The notes under the pieces are model-generated. The model had not been told where the DNA came from. It saw only the letters and a list, made by a program, of their open reading frames with translations, and ran no database searches. A program made the translations under genes and the position numbers. A DNA stretch of 64,000 nt, from positions 1-64,000 of the forward strand of contig NZ_JANFNH010000037.1 of NCBI RefSeq assembly GCF_024436055.1, in the 5' to 3' direction. Source of the DNA: Streptantibioticus rubrisoli. GTDB taxonomy: Bacteria > Actinomycetota > Actinomycetes > Streptomycetales > Streptomycetaceae. The first letter of the stretch is position 1. Each line of letters begins with the position of its first letter. Positions 46,264 through 54,927 of this stretch are shown here, one piece after another.

Positions 46264-47073
46264 ATGACGCCCACCGCGAGCGCGGCCGACACCGCGCCGA
46301 AAACCTACGCCTGGGAGATCCGGGCCGGGGGCCTGAGAGTACGCGTCGGACGCAAGAAGATGGCCGTCGACGGGCTCGACCTCTGCCTGGGCATCGGCAC
46401 CCACGGCCTCCTGGGGCCCAACGGAGCGGGAAAGACCACCCTGATCCGGACGCTGGCCACCGTGCTGCGCCCCACTGAGGGCGAACTGGAGCTGCTCGGT
46501 ACCTCCGTGGGCGGGATGGTCGACCACCGGGCCCTGCGTCGCCGGATCGGCTACCTGCCGCAGGATTTCGGCTACTACAAGCGCTTCACGGTGCGTGAGT
46601 TCGTCGAATACATGGCCTGGTTGAAGGAGGTTCCGAAGGCGGACGTGCCCGGGGCCGTCCAGCGGGCGGTAGAACGGGTTGGCCTGGCGGACCGCGCCGA
46701 CCATCGGATGAAGACCCTGTCCGGCGGCATGGTGCGGCGGGTCGGCATCGCCCAGGCCATCGTCAACGACCCCGCGGTGCTGCTGCTGGACGAGCCGACA
46801 GCCGGCCTGGACCCGGCGCAGCGACTGCGCTTCCGCGAGCTGCTCCAGGAACTGGGCCGCGACACCTGTGTGGTCGTCTCCACCCACCTGGTCGAGGACG
46901 TCGCGGCCGCCTGCTCCGACGTGGTGCTCTTCGCCGACGGCCGCCTCGTCTTCCAGGGCACGCCGGACGACCTGGCCGCGGCGGGTGGCCCCGAGTACCC
47001 GGGCGACAGCCCCCTGGAGCGCGGCTACTCGGCGCTGCTGCGCAACTCCGGTCAGCAGGGAGGCACCTGGTGA
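46264..47073 (+). CDS. ABC transporter ATP-binding protein
   Basis: The 269-residue ATPase has Walker A GPNGAGKT (51-58), a Q-loop in YLPQDFGYYKRFTVREF, signature LSGGMVRR, Walker B VLLLDEPTAGLDP and switch His in VVSTHLVED. The subfamily resembles multidrug/antibiotic exporters. An AAGGGA site precedes the ATG, and the stop overlaps the permease GTG start. Confidence 0.92.
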   Translation: MTPTASAADTAPKTYAWEIRAGGLRVRVGRKKMAVDGLDLCLGIGTHGLLGPNGAGKTTLIRTLATVLRPTEGELELLGTSVGGMVDHRALRRRIGYLPQDFGYYKRFTVREFVEYMAWLKEVPKADVPGAVQRAVERVGLADRADHRMKTLSGGMVRRVGIAQAIVNDPAVLLLDEPTAGLDPAQRLRFRELLQELGRDTCVVVSTHLVEDVAAACSDVVLFADGRLVFQGTPDDLAAAGGPEYPGDSPLERGYSALLRNSGQQGGTW

Positions 47074-48461
47074 ACGGACGTGTCCTGCGCATCGAACTGA
47101 GGCGCTCCGTCGCCCCGTGGCCCGGCGTCGTCGTCCTGGCAGGCAGCCTGGCGGTCTTCTGTCTGATCGACGGGATCTGGTGGAAGGGCACCGCGGGGTG
47201 GACGGCCCAGTGGACCTCCATGGCCCTGTGGACCCGGTACCTGCTGGTCTTCTGGTGGCCGCTCGTGGTGGGCCTGGGAGCGGTGTACGGGCTGCGCGAA
47301 TCCCGCTCGCGGACGGCCGAACTACTGACGACCACGCCGCTGCCGGCCTGGCGCCGTGCGGCGCTGCCGACCGGTGCGATGGCCCTCGCGCTGGCGTCGG
47401 GCTTCGGCCTCCTCATCCTGGTGGGCGCAGTCCAGGTGGCCCGCGGCGCCACCACCTACACACCTCTCGGCTGGCTGCCGATCTCGCTGGTGGCGGCGCT
47501 GGCCCTCGTCGCGTGGGCCGTGTTCGGCATGGGCGCCGCGCGGGCCGTGCCCTCCGTGCTCACCCCGCCGGCCCTGACGGTGTTCTTCTTGCTGACGGCC
47601 CTCCTCCTGCAGCAGAGCAATGAGGGGGCGCTGCCTTCGAGCACCGCGCCGAACCGGCTCGCCCAGCTGTCCCCGGCGACCGCGGAGCCGCGGCAGATGC
47701 TGCTGACCCTGTCCGGCTCCGTGGACCTCGGTCAGACGCTCTGGCTGCTCGGCGTGCTCGGCACCGGCTTCGCACTGCTGTCGGCCGCCACCCACCGGGC
47801 CCGACTGCTCGCGGTGGCCCCCGTCCTAGCCGGCGCGGCCCTGGCCCTGCTGATCCTGCCGGCCGCTGCGCGCGGCACCTACGTCGTCGACAAGGCCGCC
47901 GCCACCCTGGTCTGCGACGGACCGGTGTGCGTTACCCAGGCGAACCGCTCACGCCTGCCCGAGCTCGCGCCGAGCGGCAAGGAGGCGCTGCGCGTGCTGC
48001 ACAACGCCCTCGGTGACAAGGCGCCGAACTCGGTGCGGGAGGACACCGAGCTGCGCGCGCTCGGCGACCCACGCGAACTCTCCGGCAACGTGGTGTTGAT
48101 CGACTTCGACGACCCGCTGATCGCCCACGCGGCGGGGGCCGAACTGACCCGCCTCCTGGTCGCCCAGGGCCTGGCACCGAACTGCGCACCGCGCACCCCC
48201 TGGGAGGGCGGGGGGCAGATCGACATCCCCGCACAGAGCATCGCCGCGAGCTGGGCCCTCGGCAATCGCCAGTTCGAACCGCTGCAGGTGCCGGACACCT
48301 ACGCGTACTCGCAGGGTGCATGGGCGAACGCCAAAGCCGCCTGGGAGAAGCTGACGGCCCTTCCGCCGGCCGAGCAGCACTCGCGGATCGCCCAGACGCA
48401 TGCCGCCGCGCTCTCCTGCAAGGACGAGCTCGCGGCGCTGACGGGGGAGACATCCCCATGA
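47070..48461 (+). CDS. ABC-2-type membrane component with extracytoplasmic domain
   Basis: The 463-residue protein has about six helices in the first 280 residues (from PGVVVLAGSLAVFCLIDGIW to LLAVAPVLAGAALALLILPA). A soluble C-terminal region of about 170 residues follows, carrying CDGPVCVTQANRSRLPELAP, probably outside the membrane. It partners the ATPase; the extracytoplasmic domain may contact substrate. Start (GTGA) and stop (ATGA) overlap both neighbours. Confidence 0.8.
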   Translation: MNGRVLRIELRRSVAPWPGVVVLAGSLAVFCLIDGIWWKGTAGWTAQWTSMALWTRYLLVFWWPLVVGLGAVYGLRESRSRTAELLTTTPLPAWRRAALPTGAMALALASGFGLLILVGAVQVARGATTYTPLGWLPISLVAALALVAWAVFGMGAARAVPSVLTPPALTVFFLLTALLLQQSNEGALPSSTAPNRLAQLSPATAEPRQMLLTLSGSVDLGQTLWLLGVLGTGFALLSAATHRARLLAVAPVLAGAALALLILPAAARGTYVVDKAAATLVCDGPVCVTQANRSRLPELAPSGKEALRVLHNALGDKAPNSVREDTELRALGDPRELSGNVVLIDFDDPLIAHAAGAELTRLLVAQGLAPNCAPRTPWEGGGQIDIPAQSIAASWALGNRQFEPLQVPDTYAYSQGAWANAKAAWEKLTALPPAEQHSRIAQTHAAALSCKDELAALTGETSP

Positions 48462-49024
48462 GATGGCTGATCCTGTACGCCCGTTCACGACAGGTGCCCA
48501 CCTCCGCCGCCGCGGTCGCGCTCGTCGCGCTGGCGGTGTGGGCTCTCAACGGTCCAGGACCGGTGGACCTGGGGATCGCGGTCCTGGTCCTCACCGCGAA
48601 CGTGGCGGCCGCTTCCGTCGGGCTCGGCGGGCAGGATGCCGCGCTGGATCGGACGGCCGCGATCCGGTGGATGCCCCGGCGGGCGGCGCACGTGCTGCTG
48701 GCCGGCGCGGTCGCCGGTGCGGCGCTGCTGGCGGTCCAGGCGGCGGGAGCCAAGCTCGCTCCGGCTGCGCTCGTCGTCCGGGACAGCGCGGGCCTGGTCG
48801 GCCTGGCCGCGCTCGGGGCGGTGCTGTGCGGGGCACAGTTCGCATGGACCCTGCCGATCGGCTGGCTCGCGTTCAGCCTCCTCGTCCCGGTTCCGCCCGG
48901 CATCGCGGGAGAGGTGGGCGGCTGGGTGATCATTTCTCCCGCCACAACGGCGGCCACCGCGACCGCGTGGGCCCTGCTGGCGACCGGCACCGTGCTGTAC
49001 GCCACAGCAGGACCAAGGCGGTAA
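48458..49024 (+). CDS. Small membrane protein of the ABC/ECF operon
   Basis: The 188-residue protein is nearly all membrane: about five to six helices, starting TSAAAVALVALAVWALNGPG. No known motif is present. It is translationally coupled to the permease gene and is the last gene of the sigma/anti-sigma/ABC operon. It may be a second permease subunit. Confidence 0.7.
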   Translation: MRWLILYARSRQVPTSAAAVALVALAVWALNGPGPVDLGIAVLVLTANVAAASVGLGGQDAALDRTAAIRWMPRRAAHVLLAGAVAGAALLAVQAAGAKLAPAALVVRDSAGLVGLAALGAVLCGAQFAWTLPIGWLAFSLLVPVPPGIAGEVGGWVIISPATTAATATAWALLATGTVLYATAGPRR

Positions 49025-49091
49025 CGGACACCATCGCGCGTAGGCCTTCAAAGTGGCTTCGCCGACTGTGAACTGGTGTTTCTTCGGGTTG

Positions 49092-50170
49092 TCAGCCTGC
49101 TCGGTGGTACTCATTGATGAGTCCTGCCACGGCCGGTCGGCGTTCGATCCGGGCTGTGGGTAGCGGTATGACGTTGGGGTCGTCGAGGGGTGCGAGCTGG
49201 TTTCGGCTTTGGTGGGGCCGGTGGCTGTTGAAGTGACGGGTGTACTGGTGAAGGAGTTTCTCCGCGTGGCCTCTGTCGAAGATCAGTAGCCGGTTGGCGC
49301 ATTCCTCGCGTATAGAGCGTATGAAGCGCTCGGCGTGCGGGTTGCAGTTGGGGCTGCGGGGAGGGATCTTGGTGACGGTGATGCCTTCGCTGGTGAAGGC
49401 GGCGTCGAAGGCGGCGGTGAACTTCCGGTCGCGGTCGCGGTCGCGGTCGCGGATGAGGTGGGTGAAGTTTGCGGCGCGGTCGCCGAGTTCCCATAGGAGC
49501 TGTCGGGCCTGTTGGGTGGTCCAGGCGGCGGTGGGGTGGGCGGTGACGCCGAGGATGTGGACGGTTCAGGTGCGGACCTCCATGATGAACAGGGCGTACA
49601 GACGCTGCAGTCCGATGGTGTCGGTGTGAAAGAAGTCCGTGGCGAGGAGACCGTTGGCCTGGGCCTTGAGGAATTCGGTCCACTCTCTGCGCGCGGTTTG
49701 TCCGCGGCGCCCGGGCGTGAGCCCTGCGGCGCGCAGGATACGGCGGACGGTGGCTGTGCTGATGGTGTGGCCGAGGCGGCGGAGCTCGCCGTGCCCGCGG
49801 CGGAACCCCCACCGTGGGTTGTCGGTACCGAGCCGGATGATCAGGTCGCGGAGCTCGTCGGATATCGGTGGGCGCCCTGGTGAGGGTGGCTGGGTCCACT
49901 TCTGTTTGATCAGGCGCTGGTGCCAGGTGAGCAGGGTGCGTGGGTCACGATCCGGTGGTCGGGGAGTCGCTGGGGCAGGAGCCGGGCGAGGGCGGCCAGC
50001 AGTGCCCGGTCCGGCCAGTCAGGTTTCGGCGCGGTGACCTGGCGTCGCAGCACCGTGACCTCGTGCCGGAGGATGAGTATCTCGGCGTTCTTCGCCGCGG
50101 TCGACCGGCACAGCAGGGCCAGCCACGCGAAGGTCCGCGTGGTCATCAGGTAGATCATCCGTACGAGCAT
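49092..50170 (-). pseudogene. Integrase-type transposase with frameshift, stop codon and hexamer expansion
   Basis: From about 50170 the frame gives FAWLALLCRSTAAKNAEILI and LRHEVTVLRRQ. It changes frame near 49915, continues through the rve core ([40 protein letters not shown]), meets an in-frame TGA near 49567, then resumes TVHILGVTAHPTAAW and ends INEYHRAG. A hexamer (ggtcgc) is repeated about four times at 49430-49453, giving RDRDRDRD where the family has one RDRD. Not functional. Confidence 0.75.
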
Positions 50171-50425
50171 GACGAAGGATCCTGCCCGACCGCGGGGACA
50201 ACGCCCAGGCCGGCAGCCGTGAAGCAGTTTTGAAGCGCTAGGCGGTGTCCGGCAGGCCTTGGGCATCAGTCGCCGCGACCGCAGTCGCTGTGTAGCCGAC
50301 GGGCCACCCACCGAAACCTTCCGGTCAATTTCCGAATCGATGTCCCGAAGACACCGACAACTCGCGTTCCAAGGAGGTGACAGCAGTGGGTCCGCAGGGC
50401 CCGCACAACGGAAACGGCCATACGT
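50171..50425. other. Upstream region of the PBP-like gene
   Basis: No gene is seen. The stretch separates the integrase remnant from the PBP-like gene and should carry that gene's promoter. A CAAGGAGGTGACAGCAG segment (50371-50387) resembles a ribosome-binding site but precedes a different frame. Confidence 0.3.
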
Positions 50426-52384
50426 ATGCCCCACAATTCGCGGCCCGATCAGTCCGTTCGCGGACGCCGCAGCCCGCAGGCCGCCGCGCCAGCCCAGGAG
50501 TCCTCCGCCGCCGACCCGGCACCCGAGTCACCGAAGCGGGGGCGGGGGCGACGGCGCGCCGTCACCAGGCGGCGGCTGATCGACTACCCGCGGGCGGCCA
50601 AGCGCGGCCCACGCCGCTGGATCCCGTCACCACGACAGCTCGCCGTGCTCGTCTTCGGCCCGCTGTTGCTCCTGGCCGCGACCTGCGCCGTGCTGTACGC
50701 GAACGTGACCATCCCGGACCCCGACCAGGACGTCACCCGGCAGGCGACCGTGGTGACCTATGCCGACGGAACGGTGATGGGCACGATCGGTGTGACCAGT
50801 CGCCGCAATGTGCCGCTCTCCCAGGTTCCGTTGACCGTGCGGCACGCCGTACTCGCCGCGGAGGACCGGGACTTCTACCAGGAGTCGGGGGTCTCCCCGC
50901 AGGGCATCGTCCGGGCGATCGTCGCCGACGTCCAGGGCAAGCCCTTGCAGGGCGGCTCCACCATCACCCAGCAGTACGTCAAGAACGCGTTCTTGAACAG
51001 CTCCAGGACCATGGCCCGCAAGCTCGACGAGCTGTTCATCTCCATCAAGCTGGACCACGAGCGCAGCAAGGACCAGATCCTGCAGGACTACCTGAACTCC
51101 ATCTACTTCGGCCGCGGCGCCTACGGCATCGAAGCCGCCGCCCAGGCGTACTTCGGCCGCGACGTGAACGCCCTGGACGTCAGCCAGGCGGCATACCTGG
51201 GCGCGATCATCCAGGCGCCGAGCTCCTATGACCCGGTCGCCCGCCCCGAGGTGCTACCCGTGATCAAGGACCGCTGGAGGTACGTCGTCAACGGGATGGT
51301 CTCCTCCGGCTGGCTCTCCGCTGACCAGGCGCGGCGGCTGGCCTTTCCGCGGCTCCAACCCGTACAGCAGCATCCCTCGGGGGACCAGGCGCCCTATCTG
51401 ATGGCGCTGGCGACCGGCGAGTTGAACGCGAACGGCATATCGGAGCAGCAGATCGCCACCGGTGGTCTGCGGGTACGCACCACTGTGCAGCGCCCGGCGG
51501 AGCAGAAGGCCGTTCAGGCGGTGCGGGACAAGGTGCTCTCCCAGCTCTCCGCCGGCCGCGCCGTGGACGCCGACGTACGCGTGGGCTTCGCCGCGGTACG
51601 TCCTTCGGACGGCGCCATCATCGCCATTTACGGCGGACGGGACTTCAACCACCGGGAGTTCAACGACGCCACACAGTCGGCGGTCCCGACCGGGCGGATC
51701 TTCAAACCCCTGGTCGCGGCAGGGATCCTCGACACGGACGACGGGCCGCTCACCGCGGACCTGGACGACCGGGCGTTCTCCCCGGACAGCACGGCGCTGG
51801 ACACCGACGACCACAAGAAACAGGTCCAGGCGATACGGGCCGCGGTGGTCCGGCTGGGGATACCGGACAAGTCGCTGGGGCTGTCGAGCACCGACGGACT
51901 GCTCACCGGCGACGTCTCGCCCCATGTGCTGGACATCGCCGGTGCGTACGCCGCGTTGGCCGCTCACGGCATGCGCACCGCCCCGCATCTGCTCGCCGAT
52001 GTGTCGGACGCGCACGGCAGGACCCTGTACCGCGCGCAGAGCCGTCCGACGCGGGCCCTGGACCAGGACGCGGCCCAGCGAACCGATGCCATGCTGTGCA
52101 GGGCGACGGTCCTGGCGGACCCCGATCACGCACCCGCCCCATGGGTGTTCGGCGGTACCAGGGACTGCGGGGTCAACGGCGAGTCGCTGTCCGATGGATC
52201 AGCCTGGTCCGTGGGGGCCAGTGACCAACTGGCCACAGCGGTCGCGCTCTTTCGCGACGGCCCGGATCTCAAACCTGATCCCAGGTCCCGTTCGCTGGCG
52301 GGTGTAGCGGGCCAACAGACGGTCAAGGGCGACGGGTTGCCCGCGCAGACCAGGGCGGCCTTCCTGACGGCGCTGCGCTCGTGA
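50426..52384 (+). CDS. Class A PBP-like peptidoglycan glycosyltransferase with degenerate transpeptidase domain
   Basis: The 652-residue protein has a basic cytoplasmic tail, one membrane helix (70-92), a GT51 domain with catalytic Glu in AVLAAEDRDFYQESG (about 146) and QGGSTITQQYVKNAFL (175-190), and a transpeptidase-like C-terminal domain. In the latter the usual SxxK Ser is Arg (PTGRIFKP, position 424), the SxN motif aligns with AIR (about 469-471) and the KTG motif aligns with VNG. It should polymerise lipid II but not crosslink glycan strands or bind beta-lactams. It is convergent, 27 bases apart, with the sigma-partner gene. Confidence 0.88.
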   Translation: MPHNSRPDQSVRGRRSPQAAAPAQESSAADPAPESPKRGRGRRRAVTRRRLIDYPRAAKRGPRRWIPSPRQLAVLVFGPLLLLAATCAVLYANVTIPDPDQDVTRQATVVTYADGTVMGTIGVTSRRNVPLSQVPLTVRHAVLAAEDRDFYQESGVSPQGIVRAIVADVQGKPLQGGSTITQQYVKNAFLNSSRTMARKLDELFISIKLDHERSKDQILQDYLNSIYFGRGAYGIEAAAQAYFGRDVNALDVSQAAYLGAIIQAPSSYDPVARPEVLPVIKDRWRYVVNGMVSSGWLSADQARRLAFPRLQPVQQHPSGDQAPYLMALATGELNANGISEQQIATGGLRVRTTVQRPAEQKAVQAVRDKVLSQLSAGRAVDADVRVGFAAVRPSDGAIIAIYGGRDFNHREFNDATQSAVPTGRIFKPLVAAGILDTDDGPLTADLDDRAFSPDSTALDTDDHKKQVQAIRAAVVRLGIPDKSLGLSSTDGLLTGDVSPHVLDIAGAYAALAAHGMRTAPHLLADVSDAHGRTLYRAQSRPTRALDQDAAQRTDAMLCRATVLADPDHAPAPWVFGGTRDCGVNGESLSDGSAWSVGASDQLATAVALFRDGPDLKPDPRSRSLAGVAGQQTVKGDGLPAQTRAAFLTALRS

Positions 52385-52411
52385 ACCCGCCGCACAACAG
52401 GCGCGGCACGG

Positions 52412-53281
52412 TCAGTCGCCGGTGTACAGACTGACCATGCCGCTCTGGTTCGCGTTCGCGGAGCCGGTGAACCTCAGCACCGAGGTGGAGTTCCCCGACC
52501 TCGTCTGACAACCGACCACCACCGTCTGCTTCTCCGACACGACCGGCGCGGCCAGCACCAACTCGCCGGCGAAGTACCGGCCCGCGCCGATACGTTCGCC
52601 CCCGGGCTCCTGGGTGACCCGCAACTGCCCCGCGCACCCGTCGGGCAGCACCACGATGGTGCGCGGGCTGGGTGACTTGACGGCGAACGTCACCGCCACG
52701 GGCGCCGAAGGACTGCCAGGGGACGCGTGGTCCATGAGCACGTACGTCCCGGCATCCGTAGGGCCGTTGCCGCCGTTCAGCGCGGTGCTGAGCAGTGCCA
52801 CATGGGTGAGGCCGCTCGACTCGCGCCCCTGAACGAGCATGAGCAACCGGTGGCCCAGGATGTCCTGGTGGAGAACTCGCACATCGGTGTGGGCGGTCCT
52901 GGACGCCACGTCCCACAGTTTCACCAGAGAGGCGGGCAAAATCCCGGAGGGCAGTGCCGCGCCGGGCACCGCGGACGGTGACTCAGCGGGGGCGGGATCC
53001 GCTGGCGCGCCGGACCCACGGCGTGCCGACGGCGCATGTGCCGCGGCCTGCGCGTCATGGCCGGAAGCCGTCCAACCGCCCCACAGCAGCCCGAACGTCA
53101 GCGTCCCGACGGCACATGCCGCGACGCAGCCGACCACCACCCCCGTGCGGCGGCGCCGGGACGCCGCCACCCTGGCCCGTACCCGGTCCGGTAGGTCCGC
53201 GGGGGGCGGTCCGGCCTCGGCGGCCACCTCGACCAGCTTGTGCCACAACTCCTCGGCGAATCCATCGGATTGTTCCGTCAT
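52412..53281 (-). CDS. Single-pass membrane protein, probable anti-sigma partner
   Basis: The 289-residue protein has a cytoplasmic N-terminus of about 45 residues (EELWHKLVEVAAEAGPPPAD), a membrane helix (VVVGCVAACAVGTLTFGLLW), a Pro/Ala/Ser linker and an extracytoplasmic beta-rich domain with cysteines (LPDGCAGQLRV, VVVGCQTRSG). Its ATG overlaps the stop of the SigE-type sigma gene (ATGA). The layout is that of a membrane anti-sigma or sigma-regulating protein, although no zinc motif is visible. Confidence 0.7.
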   Translation of the reverse strand: MTEQSDGFAEELWHKLVEVAAEAGPPPADLPDRVRARVAASRRRRTGVVVGCVAACAVGTLTFGLLWGGWTASGHDAQAAAHAPSARRGSGAPADPAPAESPSAVPGAALPSGILPASLVKLWDVASRTAHTDVRVLHQDILGHRLLMLVQGRESSGLTHVALLSTALNGGNGPTDAGTYVLMDHASPGSPSAPVAVTFAVKSPSPRTIVVLPDGCAGQLRVTQEPGGERIGAGRYFAGELVLAAPVVSEKQTVVVGCQTRSGNSTSVLRFTGSANANQSGMVSLYTGD

Positions 53282-53838
53282 CGTGCCCTCCCCTGGGTGA
53301 GCTGCCGGGACCGGTCCATGACGGGGTGGTCCTGCGGTGCCGCCGTATCCCGCACGCCCAGGGCGAGGCGGAGTTGCTTCAGGCCACGGCTCGCCAACCG
53401 CTTGACGTTCCCCACCGAGCAACCGAGCGCGTTCGCGGCCTCCTGCTCGCTCAGCCCCATGTAGTGCCGCAGCACCACCACCGCCCGGGTGCGCGGTGCC
53501 AGAGCGGCCAGCGCCCGGCGGAGCAGGTCGCGGTCGTCCACCTCCGCGGTCGCCTCCCCGCCGCCGGTGTCCGGCAGGTGCAGCGTGAGGATCTCGTGCA
53601 CCCTGCGCCGACGCATCCGGCTGATGTGCGAGTTGATGATCGCGGTCCGCACATACGCCTCCTCCCGCCCCTGGGACATCGCACGGTCCCAGTGCCGGAA
53701 GCAGTTGGCCAAGGCGGTCTGCAGCAGGTCCTCGGCAAGGCCCCGGTCGTTCGTGAGCAGGTAGCACAGGCGAAGCAACGTTGCGGAGCGCGCCACCACG
53801 AACTCCTCGAACCGGGTTTCCCTCTCACTTCGACGCAC
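53278..53838 (-). CDS. SigE-type ECF RNA polymerase sigma factor
   Basis: The 186-residue protein has region 2 (EEFVVARSATLLRLCYLLTN, GLAEDLLQTALANCFRHWDR) and region 4 (LAPRTRAVVVLRHYMGLSEQ, EAANALGCSVGNVKRLASRG), typical of the SigE-family ECFs of Streptomyces (the sigma-70 SigE family, distinct from cell-envelope SigE). The GTG at 53838 has a GGGGAGGAG site. It forms a two-gene unit with the membrane protein downstream, convergent with the PBP-like gene. Confidence 0.88.
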   Translation of the reverse strand: MRRSERETRFEEFVVARSATLLRLCYLLTNDRGLAEDLLQTALANCFRHWDRAMSQGREEAYVRTAIINSHISRMRRRRVHEILTLHLPDTGGGEATAEVDDRDLLRRALAALAPRTRAVVVLRHYMGLSEQEAANALGCSVGNVKRLASRGLKQLRLALGVRDTAAPQDHPVMDRSRQLTQGRAR

Positions 53839-54150
53839 ACCGCTCCTCCCCGGCCGCCTGTGGGGGGACGACGGCCACCGCATCTCTCTTCAACGCGACC
53901 TGGGCGGCAAGCGGTTGTAACCGGGCGCCGTGACCTGTGCCACGGCGTGCGCGGTCAACCGCCGTGTGGCTGCTGGAACGTGCGGCGGTAGGTGTCCAGC
54001 GTCGCCCCCCACCGTGCGGTGGAAGCGACGGCACAAGGTGGTGCCGGTTTCGGCGGCGAAGCTCCGACCGAGGTTGCACAAGGAGCTCACGAAGAAGGCT
54101 GTCAGCCGTGTGGGTGCCGGAAAGTACATCCGTGCTGGTCAGGCTGCTTG
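53839..54150. other. Intergenic stretch, no gene supported
   Basis: A minus-strand frame (53890-54129, starting MYFPAPTRLTAFFVSSLCNL) is open for 79 codons but matches no family I recognise. It has no clear ribosome-binding site. The right side borders a transposase remnant. Confidence 0.3.
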
Positions 54151-54618
54151 TCAATACTCGTGGAGGGTTCCGCCGAGTCGGTCGTGGCGGCGTATGTTCA
54201 GTTGGGCGATCTGGTCCGGATCGATGACCGGTGTGCGCCGTGCTCTCAGAGGTGAGCTCTGGCCGAGGGCGCGGTGGGGCCGGTGCGAGTTGTAGTGGTC
54301 CTCGAACTCGCGTAGTGCGTTGAGGAGGTGGCGTTGGTTCCAGATCAGTGTGCGGTCGAGGACCCCACGCCGGCAGGTTGCCACCCAGCGCTCCATGACC
54401 GCGTTCCTCCGCGGCATCAAGTGGTGGAGCAGGGCGGCGAGGAAAGTGCGATCCTCGGGCGTGAAGTGGGGGCGTGCTTCGTGGAGTTGACGCTCCAGCG
54501 CAATGAGTTGGTGCCGCAACGCCAGGACCTCCACGTCCTTGTCCGAACCGCTTCTCGGCAGCAGCCTCAGCGCGGCGAAGGCGTTCGTCATCGTCAGGTA
54601 GGCCAAGCGGCGCAGCAC
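54151..54618 (-). pseudogene. Integrase-type transposase, in-frame internal deletion
   Basis: The 155-codon frame joins the family N-terminus (AALRLLPRSGSDKDVEVLAL, FTPEDRTFLAALLHHL) directly to its C-terminus (NAVMERWVATCRRGVLDRTL, SHRPHRALGQ, LGGTLHEY). About 230 residues including the first two catalytic Asp are missing. The reading frame is preserved across the deletion, so a short hybrid protein could be made. Confidence 0.75.
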
Positions 54619-54761
54619 AATCGGTCATCGCGCCCCGCGCCCCCCGACCGCCGGTGGTGAGATCGCGCGATTCGTCCTCTTACCTGCGCGGATGCACTTC
54701 TCGGCACCGGCAACGCTCGGCCCACGAGATCCGCGGCCGCTCGACCTTGTGCGCGGCGGAG

Positions 54762-54894
54762 GAGCGCCCCAGCAGCGTCAGCCAGTCCAGCAGTCGGCAG
54801 AAGATCAAGTACAGCAGTCGCAGACCCACGATCAGTGATCACGCCCGGGACACAGGGATGCGCAAACCATCAGACTCACTGCGCCAGTAAAGAC
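54762..54894 (-). repeat. Second copy of an integrase-IS end (matches 42618-42755)
   Basis: This segment nearly repeats 42618-42755, from GAGCGCCCCAGCAGCG to TGCGCCAGTAAAGAC. On the minus strand it encodes LLYLIFCRLLDWLTLLGRSS, the family start. The upstream part is deleted compared with the other copy, so only the 5' end of the IS survives. Confidence 0.7.
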
Positions 54895-54927
54895 CCCTCA
54901 GGCCCCCGCCCCAAGCCGTGGTGCGGA

